Positions 56,353 through 64,000 of a stretch of DNA of 64,000 nucleotides are shown one piece after another; within the stretch, counting starts at the first letter, position 1, and every line of letters starts with the position of its first letter. Location: assembly GCA_029255685.2 (NCBI GenBank), contig CM055312.2:56454202-56518201 (forward strand), in the 5' to 3' direction. The stretch is from Silene conica. Taxonomy: Eukaryota > Streptophyta > Magnoliopsida > Caryophyllales > Caryophyllaceae. The position numbers and the translations under genes were made by a program. Under the pieces are notes generated by a model. That model searched no databases. It saw only the letters and a list, made by a program, of their open reading frames with translations, and had not been told where the DNA came from.

Positions 56353-58140
56353 ATTTGGTTTTTGGAATATTAGGGGAATGAGCAAACCAACCAAGCAGAA
56401 TGATATCAACTGGTTTATGCATCATCATCAGGTTGGGTTGTTTGGTCTCCTTGAGACTAAGGTGAAACCTTGGTCTCTAAATAAAGTTATGAACAAGTTT
56501 TGTACTAATTGGTGTGTATCAACAAATTCTCATATGCACAATGGTGGTAGGGTTTGGATTGTTTGGAATCCTAATTGTTTTGATGTTCAGTTTTTGGAGT
56601 ATAATGCGCAGTTTATTCATATGTGGGTTAAGGACCTAGGTAATGGTGATTGTTTTTACCTAACTATGGTTTATGCTTTGAATGGGCTTATTGAGAGGAG
56701 ACCTCTTTTGGATAAGCTGTGTAATTTTAAAAGGAATCAGAAGGGACCTTGGGTAGTGTGTGGTGATTTCAACACTGTCCTTGTCCCTTCTGAGAGGTTG
56801 GGTGGAAGTAGCACAAATGAAGAGATGGATGAGTTTGCAGCGTGTCTTAACCAGTGTGGCATTATTGATTCCACTGCTTTGGGATCGTATTATACCTGGA
56901 ATAACAAACAGGAACCTGAAACAAGAGTGTTTAGTAGGCTGGATAGGGTGCTTGTCAACCAAGATTGGATCTCTAAATTCCCTTCGATGTATGCCCATTT
57001 CTATACTGAAGGGAATTATGATCATTGTCCTTGTATCATCCAAGAGTTAAATGATAATTCTAAGAGAAGGAGAAGTTTCAAATATTATAATATGTGGAGC
57101 AAGGCAGAGGAGTTTAATGATTGTGTTGATAAGGGTTGGGAAAAAAGAGTTTCTGGGACCAAAATGTTTAGGCTGGTAACTAAAATAAAGGGGTTAAAGT
57201 GGCCTCTGAAACAACTTAATAAAAGTTGCTTCAGTGATATTGAAAATTCTACTGCTAGAGCCAAGATGAATCTGGAGTACATTCAAGTTAAGCTAAGAGA
57301 TGATCCATTGAATGTAGAGTGGCTGGAGAAGGAGGTTGAAGCTAATAGGAGTCTAAGATGGTTGGAGAAGGCTTGTACTGAGTTTTTATTCCAGAAATCC
57401 AAAGCTACTTGGGTTGATCATGGTGATAACAATACTAAATACTTTCATAGTATTATAAAGAGTAAGCAAATGAGGAATAAAGTGATTAAAATTGAAGACA
57501 ATAAACATAACTTGTGTGACAGTCCTGAGAAGATTCAACATGCCTTTCTTGAGTTCTATCAGAATTTGCTTGGGAGTAGGACTAATGTCGTTAATATTAG
57601 TCATGCTATAGTGCAAAGGGGAAAGGTGTGTCAAGATGAGCATCATCAGTTATTAGGCCAAGCTGTTACTAATGAAGAAATTAGAGATGTGATATTCTCT
57701 ATTCCAGGCCACAAAGCAGCAGGCCCTGATGGTTATTCCAGTGCATTCTTCAAGGATGCTTGGAATATAGTTGGGGGAGATGTTTGTGATGCTGTGAAAG
57801 ATTTTTTCCAGACTGGCAAGTTGCTAAAACAGGTGAACCACACTCTTATCACTCTGATCCCTAAATGTGACTTGCCTCAAAATGTTACTCAATTTAGGCC
57901 TATTTCGTGTTGCAACATTGTGTACAAGTGTATTTCTAAGTTGTTGTGTAGGCGTTTATCCAATGTGTTACCTTATATCATTAGTGACAATCAAGGTGGG
58001 TTTATTAAAGGGAGGAGTATAGTGGAAAATATTCTGATTTGTCATGATATAGTTAGACAGTACAAGAGGAAGTCTGTCTCCCCTAGGTTCATGTTGAAAG
58101 TTGATTTGAAAAAAGCATATGACTCTGTTAGTTGGGAATT
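56345..58140 (+). pseudogene. LINE ORF2: endonuclease and first half of reverse transcriptase
   Basis: ATG at 56345. Residues ~1-225 form an APE-type endonuclease: FWNIRGM, LLETKV (catalytic Glu), WVVCGDFNTVL (Asp, Asn), RLDRVLV and NYDHCPC (Asp-His) are all present. A coiled linker follows (KYFHSIIKSKQMRNKV), then the reverse transcriptase start: KAAGPDGYSSAFFKDAW, TLITLIPKCDLP, FRPISCCNIVYKCISKLLCRRL, NQGGFIKGRSIVENI and LKVDLKKAYDSVSWEF with the first catalytic Asp. A frame change at about 58138 ends the segment. The endonuclease looks intact. Confidence 0.85.
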
Positions 58141-58676
58141 TTATGGAGGAAATGTTGGTAGCCTTGAATTTTCCAGGTCATTTTAGGAATCTTTTGATGG
58201 AATGTGTGAGGACGGCTTCCTATTCCCTGGTGCTTAATGGAGATATATTTGGTCTGTTCAAAGGGAGGAAAGGTTTGCGACAAGGGGATCCCTTATCCCC
58301 TTTACTTTTCACTATTGCCATGGAGTATTTGAGTAGAGTGCTACATTATGTAACTGAAGAGATGGAGTTTAAATATCACCCTTTACGTGGTCAATTGAAG
58401 CTTTCTCACCTTATGTTTGCTGACGACTTATTGTTGTTTAGTAAAGGGGATGTGAAATCTATCATGATTGTGTTGAGGGCTTTCTCAACATTCTCGGCTG
58501 CTTCAGGGTTGGATATGAATCCTACTAAAACTGATGCGTATTTTAATGGGGTTGGGCCTTGGATTAAGAATGATGTCCTGAAAGTTTCTGGTTTCAAGGA
58601 AGGTTGCTTGCCTTTCAAATATTTGGGTGTGCCCATTACTGCGGGAAGAATGAACAAGAAGGAAGCTCAGCTTTAG
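58141..58676 (+). pseudogene. LINE ORF2: second half of reverse transcriptase
   Basis: After the shift: CVRTASYSLVLNGDIFGLF, GLRQGDPLSPLLFTIAMEYL, LSHLMFADDLLLFSKGD (catalytic Asp-Asp), FSAASGLDMNPTKT and LPFKYLGVPI. These are the conserved non-LTR reverse transcriptase blocks. A further frame change near 58665 gives a local stop, and coding carries on in the next frame. Confidence 0.85.
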
Positions 58677-59715
58677 TGGAGAAAATAATGGACAGAATAA
58701 GGCAATTTGGCAACAGGAAATTGTCTTATTCTGGGAGATTGGTTCTAGTAAATTCTGTTCTGACGGCTATGTACAATTATTGGGTGAACATTTTTATGAT
58801 ACCTAAGAGTGTTTTGAACAGATTGAATGCAGTGTGTAGGAACTACCTTTGGGATGGGAAGATTGATATGATGAGAGTTCCAATGGTTAGTTGGGAAAAG
58901 TGTTGTTGCCCTAAAAATGAAGGAGGGTTGGGGATAAGAGATAGTTATAGTTGGAATGTGGCTGCTATTGGGAAGTTAGTGTGGTGGATTCATTGTCATC
59001 CGGAGAAACTTTGGGTAAAATGGGTTAGCCAAATCTATTTGAAAGGAGCATACTAGAATGATTATAGACCTACTGGTGACATCAGTTGGGGTGGAAGAAT
59101 GTGTGTCGTGCTAGGGATAAATTGGCAGCAGGTTTTGAGGCAGGTCAGTGGAGATTTGATACTCGTGGCTACACTTTGAAGAGTGGTTATGAAATGTTGA
59201 GAACTAAAGCTCAGGTGGTTCAATGGCATAAGTATATTTGGAGCAGCTGGAATGTACCTAAACACTGCTTCGTGGGATGGCTTATTGCTAGGAAAGCTTT
59301 GCAAGTCAAGGAGAGGTTATATGAGTTGAGAATTAGTCAAGATGATGTTTGCTTACTTTGTGGCAATGGTACAAAATCTCATGATCATTTATTCTGTTCA
59401 TGCTCGTATAGTAGGTTGATATTGAATAGTGTTGCTGCAGTTTTCTCTATTAGTTTGCCAGTAACTGATATTCTTATGGCTGTATGGAGATGTAATGTTG
59501 ATAGGAGGAAAATTCGAGTAGTTATGTGTGCTTTCATGGCAGCATACTACCAGATATGGATGATAAGGAATAAGGCTCGTGTGGATAATCAGTTGATACG
59601 TCCTGAGGTTGTGGTGAAGCAAATTAAGTCAGTTGTGAAGTTGAGATGCAGGACCAAGATTGAAGCTATTAATGATAATCAGCTAAATGCTTGGTTTAAT
59701 GGTTTGGGTCTGTAA
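58677..59715 (+). pseudogene. LINE ORF2: thumb and zf-RVT C-terminal region
   Basis: 58677-59056 reads IMDRIRQFGNRKLSYSGRL, NSVLTAMYNYWVNIFMIP, CRNYLWDGK and CCCPKNEGGLGIRDSYSWN, then a TAG (59054). After a frame change and apparently missing sequence, 59086-59715 has the zf-RVT module WNVPKHCFVGWLIARKALQV, VCLLCGNGTKSHDHLFCSC (Cys-x2-Cys...His-x4-Cys) and a final helical region ending at a TAA-free frame and TAA-like stop at 59713. The zinc module helps bind element RNA or target DNA in L1-type proteins. Confidence 0.75.
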
Positions 59716-59808
59716 CTTAGTTCTTTGATAAGAATTAAGGAGATTGTGGAAAATTGTATTAGTTTGTAATTGATTGTTTGTGCATTAATGAAATTCTTAC
59801 ATTTCACC

Positions 59809-59817
59809 AAAAAAAAA
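59809..59817 (+). other. LINE poly(A) tail
   Basis: Nine A at the 3' end of the LINE, preceded by CATTTCACC. It sets the right border of the insertion. Confidence 0.6.
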
Positions 59818-59943
59818 GACTATTGTCTTAAATTGAGCATAGAAATAGGAAGTTGATTAATAATATATGTAGTAGGTCTGAATGCAAATGACCCAAATTC
59901 ATTATATTGTATTGAGATGATAGATGGGTATTCATATACCACA

Positions 59944-60061
59944 TGATGTGTCTGAACCTCAACTTTCTGGTTTCGGGACCGAATACGGGGTTTCTCAACC
60001 TCGTGAGAATGCTAAGTTGTATGTTGGAAACTTGCCTTTTGATATTGAAATTGTTTGATCA
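59944..60061 (+). pseudogene. chloroplast RNP (RRM) exon fragment, copy 1
   Basis: Reads DVSEPQLSGFGTEYGV, then REN and AKLYVGNLPFDIE followed by a stop. LYVGNLPFD is the RNP2 motif at the start of the first RNA-recognition motif in nuclear-encoded chloroplast ribonucleoproteins (cp28/cp31 type), preceded in those proteins by an acidic linker. Only about 38 codons remain, with no flanking exon. In the plant, the parent protein binds and stabilises chloroplast mRNAs. This is a captured or duplicated fragment, not a gene. Confidence 0.6.
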
Positions 60062-60287
60062 TACGACACAAAAAATTGATAGTTTTTTTATCATAAGGCA
60101 CAAATACAATAGAAGACAAAAAACAAGTCACTATTCATATTTTAGTAACGTAGAATTAAACGAGTCTTATCTTAAATTGAGCGTAGAAATAAGAAGTCGA
60201 TTAATAATATATGTAGTGGGTCTGAATGCAAATGACCTAAATTCATTATATTATATTGAGATGATCGATGGGTTTTCATATACCACA

Positions 60288-60395
60288 TGATGTGTCTGAA
60301 CCTCAGCAAGTTTCTGGTTTCGGAACCGATGACGGGTTTTCTAAACCTCGTGAGGATGTTAAGTTATATATATGTTGGAAACTTGCCTTTTGATA
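60288..60395 (+). pseudogene. chloroplast RNP (RRM) exon fragment, copy 2
   Basis: Same segment in the second tandem unit: DVSEPQQVSGFGTDDGF, then KPREDVKLY, after which an insertion (TATATA) breaks the RNP2 motif. The two copies differ by several amino acids, so the duplication is not recent. Confidence 0.55.
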
Positions 60396-60535
60396 TTAAA
60401 ATTGTTTGATCATACAACACAAAAAAAGTGAATGCATTTTTTTTATCATAAGGCACAAATACAATAGAAGACAAAAATCAATTTATTATTCATAATGAAT
60501 AGTAAGTTGTGTTACCCATATTTTAGTAAGGTAGA

Positions 60536-61260
60536 AGATTACGATATGCAGTTCATGATGCATATGGTGATATTTTGATCTTACTATTGATATATTTCAA
60601 CATTACTCCGCCTTAAATGGTCGGTAATTTATACATTTCGTTTGTTTGTAATTACCGACAGTTAGTCTTGTTACGTTTATCGACTGATTTTACACGGGTT
60701 TGGTCGTTAATTTGTTAACCACTTTTTATTCAGGAATCAGATGATGAGTCTCATTACCGATCTAATGTTTCTTCACTCGATATTCTTCATACAGTAAATC
60801 ACCTATTTCTAGTAGTATACATTAGATAAAAAATATTTGTTCTTACTAACATCATATATTAAACTAAATAATATTTTTAAAAAATAAGAATCACCATTTG
60901 TTTATAACTAAATTATGAAAAATAAACATTTGTAATAAGGTGTTAATTTGACTCGTTTATGATCCTAATTCGACCTAAAATCCGCATAAACCGGACCTGT
61001 ACAAACCCGTAATTTTTAACCAAAAATAGACCTAACCCGTACCCTACCAAAATGACAAACCAATAACCCCTGCATGGTCAGTTTGACATGTCTAGTAACA
61101 ATTCATTAAACTAGAGTAATGTGATCAAACCTCTTTCTTTTCTTTTTTTCATATTAAAACCTAATAAAATACTTAACGAAAAAAGGATTGACATGCATAA
61201 CCCAACAACCTGCAACGATCCAACCCACCATAACCAACACTGCATAAGACCATAGCCAGC
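60536..61260. other. intergenic, no gene recognised
   Basis: AT-rich. Around 60960-61110 and 61190-61250 there is C/A-rich sequence with repeated AACCCGTA and CCAACC-like words, probably old repeat DNA. No coding block. Confidence 0.4.
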
Positions 61261-61264
61261 TACT

Positions 61265-61540
61265 AAGCAGGGGCCGCTATGACCAAGTACGGGGCGAGCG
61301 CGTAAACTGGGCCTCCATATTTTTGGGTCTTGTGTTCATATAAATTATGAAAAATTAGTGATATATACCTAATAATCTCCACGTGTTATATTAACAAAAT
61401 TGTGATAGCACATTGGTGAATACATGTTTTAATTGCCCAAGCCACCCGAGTTCGAGCCTTATAATAACCATTTTTATTTATTTTGAGGGCCTCTATTTTC
61501 ATTCTGCACAGGCCTCCAAATTATCCGAGACGCCCCCTGC
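61265..61540. mobile_element. possible hAT-like non-autonomous element
   Basis: Short termini CAGGGGCCG at the left and CGCCCCCTG at the right are near inverted repeats, and inside them GGGCCTCC and its inverse recur. Both flanks carry CCAGCTA (61256 region, and directly after the right end as CCAGCTAG), a possible 8-bp duplication, though offset by 4 bp on the left. No transposase. The boundaries are uncertain. Confidence 0.4.
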
Positions 61541-62570
61541 CAGCTAGCCTGGCACCTCATTGGCTTGATTTAGGATAAAAAGGATCAACCCTAACCCGTT
61601 GTTGTATCGCTCCATCTCGGCCCAACACAAATTCGACTAGTACCCAAGTCTACATTTAAGTGATATTAATACCATTTTACTTTTCAATAATGAGTTTAGA
61701 TGTCATAATATAAATATATAATATAATAAAAGAATTTACGAATCATTCCGGAATCTCTTAGCAACTTAAACCAACAATACGGCTATACTCGAGAATCGAG
61801 TTGTATTGTATATGGCTCTAAACAAAGAAGCACCAAGGACAGTCCATAAACTCATATGGATGACTTTTATTCCACACCCTAAACCCCTCATCCTCAATTA
61901 GCCACCCTATGACTGCCACGTGCCATTTCAAATATCCACTTTGCAATTGATAATCGCCATGCAACCTTCATACTATTCTACATCACAAATTATATTACAT
62001 ACATAACTTTTCCATGAAAAAATATCCTACATTAAAAATTTATTAAAATGACAACTTTAACCTTAATCAACATAACTATGCACTTCCATCATTATTTTCC
62101 ATTTGATATAACAAAGGGCATTTTTGAAAATTCCGTATTGTTTTTACTAAAAAAGCATTAGGGTTAAATATATCACTATTATCATTATTAAATAATTTCT
62201 TGTATGATCCGTAAAAAGGATGGTTAACCTGGTGTACGTGGTTTATACATAGGCTATTACGTATACTCGGGGATTTATCCAGTGCGTAACAAAGATAGTG
62301 GTTGCCGGTTTTCTCGTTATCCAGAATAAATTGTTGTATGATATATTGTTGTAATCTAACCCAAAATCTCTGGTCCAAATTCAACAAAAATGATCATCTA
62401 GTAGCTAGGCCAATATCATTTCATACCATCCAATTAATAACCAAAAAAAAATAAAAAAAAAATCCCAAAACACCAAACAACTAATAGCTTCATCTTTCTC
62501 TACACACATACACACACTCTCTTGTTGTAGCTGAACGCAAAAACAAGAGAAGTAATCATCGAAGCATAAG
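61541..62570 (+). promoter_or_regulatory. upstream region of the PRK gene
   Basis: About 1 kb before the PRK start codon. Contains a G-box CACGTG at 61917-61922 and two TTATCC (reverse of the I-box core GGATAA) at 62275 and 62317, both common in light-driven photosynthesis genes, and a CT/CA-rich leader (62492-62530). No clear TATA box at the expected distance could be picked; ATATATT near 62340 is one candidate. Confidence 0.4.
61917..61922 (+). promoter_or_regulatory. G-box CACGTG
   Basis: Palindromic CACGTG in GCCACGTGCC about 650 bp upstream of PRK. It is the binding site of bZIP and bHLH (HY5/PIF-type) regulators in light-responsive genes. Function here is inferred. Confidence 0.4.
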
Positions 62571-63112
62571 ATGGCAGTGTGCACATTATACACAATTCCA
62601 ACCAAAACACACTTAGGATTCAACCAAAACAACCAAGTAATATTCAAGAGTAACTCATTTTTGAGCAAAAGAGCAAATAACAATAATGTTATAAGTAATA
62701 GAGCATCATATGTAGTAACATGCTCTGCAAGTGGGACAATAGTTATAGGTCTAGCAGCGGACTCAGGTTGCGGGAAGAGCACCTTCATGAGGCGGTTAAC
62801 GAGCGTGTTTGGGGGAGCAGCGGAACCACCAAAAGGCGGAAACCCGGATTCAAACACCTTAATAAGTGACACTACCACTGTAATTTGCTTAGATGATTAC
62901 CATTCCTTAGATAGGACTGGTAGAAAGGAAAAGGGTGTGACTGCATTAGACCCAAGGGCTAATGACTTTGACCTTATGTATGAACAAGTTAAGGCTTTGA
63001 AGGATGGTAAGAGTGTTGAGAAGCCTATTTACAATCATGTTAGTGGTTTGTTGGACCCACCTGAGCTTATTCATCCTCCCAAGATCTTGGTCATTGAAGG
63101 ATTACACCCTAT
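62571..63112 (+). CDS. PRK: phosphoribulokinase, chloroplast precursor, exon 1
   Basis: PRK phosphorylates ribulose 5-phosphate with ATP to ribulose 1,5-bisphosphate, the Rubisco substrate, in the chloroplast stroma (Calvin-Benson cycle). ATG in good context (AAGATGG). Residues 1-~51 are a Ser/Asn-rich, acid-free transit peptide ending near VVTCSAS. The P-loop is GLAADSGCGKSTFMRRL. Cys67 (in GCGKS) and Cys106 (in VICLDD) are 39 residues apart, as are Cys16 and Cys55 of mature spinach PRK, the thioredoxin-f regulated pair. Also present: DDYHSLDR, TALDPRANDFDLMYEQVKAL and KPIYNHVSGLLDPPELI. The exon ends after KILVIEGLHP plus two bases at a GTAAGT donor. About 180 of the usual ~400 residues are in the window. 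No frame damage; the only intact host gene here. Confidence 0.95.
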
Positions 63113-64000
63113 GTAAGTCTACCATCATCTTTAACTCTCTTACCATCTTTTTCCTAGGTCATTGCTGTAAGTCGCGGAATCAGGATTTGATGGTTTTAGG
63201 ATATTCTATTCTAAAGCTTTAAATTACGAGATTCAATCATAAGTATATAAATTTGAAGTTGTTATTATGATTTAAACCCAAATCGCATTTAAATTAACAT
63301 ACGTATGTGAATCAAACTAATGTATATATAGTAAGAAATTATAATTGTTACATATGATCCTCACTCACTACTAGTATAGCTCCGTTACGACTCGACTACT
63401 ATGCATTTAGAACCAATGCATTTCACAACATTTTTTTTACCTTAAAAAGACTAGGTTTACGTGAAAAGTGTCACTAGGTATGGTACATATTCGATGAATA
63501 ACAAGAGATCTAAAACGAGTGACAAGTGTCTTATTCATTTGTTTACATTTCTATATATTCGATGACGAATGCGATAAGGGCTAGCTAATTATCACTACAG
63601 TCTACTTTACTTATAAGCTCCTAAATTGAGTTTTGATACACAATTTTTAAAATTGAGAAGAAGGTAAGAAAAAGATGGTTGGTTGATATAAGATCGATAA
63701 GTGATAAGGAGATAAATATCCTACTAAAATGGTTGGTTGAGTTTGTGTCAATGTCCTTGTCAACCCTTTCTCCACTATACATCTTCTTGTCTAGGCCCAT
63801 GCTATCTATGAATAAATACATGTGTAAGTGTATTAAAAATAAGAAAATATATACGATAATACAAACTTATGGTTTAGATATAAACATTACCATAACATTT
63901 ACATGTCCATACTACATTTAACTGCGTTTTAACTTTTAAGCCTCTATTTTATATCTTACAAGTTAAAATACTCGTCAAATTGTATACAAATGATTTAGAA
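63113..64000 (+). other. PRK intron 1 (continues beyond the window)
   Basis: Starts GTAAGTCTACC directly after the exon. No acceptor followed by the next PRK exon (which should begin after EGLHPM with Tyr/Phe-Asp) was found up to the end, so the intron is at least 888 bp. AT-rich with no transposon signature recognised. Confidence 0.75.

Larger units (their letters stand above)
55990..59817 (+). mobile_element. L1-type LINE, 5'-truncated
   Basis: End of ORF1, then ORF2 with endonuclease, reverse transcriptase and C-terminal zinc domain, a short 3' UTR and an A9 tail (59809-59817). ORF1 has no start, so the copy is 5'-truncated, as is usual for LINEs. Target duplications were not found. ORF2 has at least three frame changes and one stop. 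Confidence 0.85.
59824..60535 (+). repeat. 344-bp tandem duplication, two copies
   Basis: Unit 1 from about 59824 and unit 2 from 60171 align along their length (CTTAAATTGAGC at 59827 and 60171, CATATACCACATGATGTGTC in both, and the stretch ending in AATACAATAGAAGACAAAAA). They differ by substitutions and small indels. Unit 1 starts directly after the LINE tail. Confidence 0.8.

Noticed and set aside
62405-62878. 157-codon minus-strand frame over PRK exon 1
   Set aside because: Shadow of the PRK coding strand and its leader; the plus strand encodes a clear PRK protein.

Overview
This window looks like nuclear DNA of a flowering plant. It holds the first exon of a chloroplast phosphoribulokinase gene (plant transit peptide, GTAAGT donor), plant-type Copia and Gypsy LTR retrotransposons primed by tRNA-Met or tRNA-Asp, a plant L1-type LINE, and CACTA-, hAT- and Ulp1-type DNA transposon remnants. 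The PRK exon resembles spinach and other dicot PRKs, so a dicot is likely; the species cannot be told. Apart from PRK, almost everything is mobile DNA, most of it broken.

Layout. 1-3486: scrap zone with a Ulp1-protease transposon remnant (minus), an Arg/Ser/Glu-rich gene fragment, a LINE fragment, minisatellites and a CACTA-like MITE. 3487-6664: the 3' end and LTR of an old Copia element (A), then two pieces of Gypsy-like LTR material (D). 6665-46537: Copia element B, split inside its reverse transcriptase by a 31.9-kb insertion. That insertion (F, 12162-44028) is a tandem LTR-internal-LTR-internal-LTR array of a non-coding Gypsy-like element with one pair of target-site duplications. F is in turn split by G (16310-24398, Athila-like, gag and protease only, TSD gatgg) and by E (32296-41606, minus strand, non-coding, TSD tattt). 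The nesting order D < B < F < (G, E) follows from the interrupted sequences and TSDs. 46538-54384: Copia element C, whose 5' LTR is fused to the truncated 3' LTR of B. 54385-62570: intergenic DNA with an L1-type LINE, a 344-bp tandem duplication carrying a chloroplast-RNP exon fragment, a possible hAT-like element and the PRK upstream region. 62571-63112: PRK exon 1, with intron 1 running off the end.

The most unusual signal is shared by the LTRs of F, E, G and, in decayed form, D. Each contains an array of short stem-loops in which a core sequence is repeated almost unchanged while the flanking arms differ from copy to copy yet stay complementary to each other. F has two such arrays, E has one of about ten stem-loops plus five GC-rich dyads, G has one built on a CCGAAAGG core plus paired GGTCGACCGACC modules that also lie in its gag-protease reading frame. 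Read in the sense of each element, the F, E and D cores share a TGCGT...CGC layout. This points to selection, or a copying mechanism, that keeps foldback structure in the LTRs of non-autonomous Gypsy-type elements. I know of no description of it, but no search could be run.
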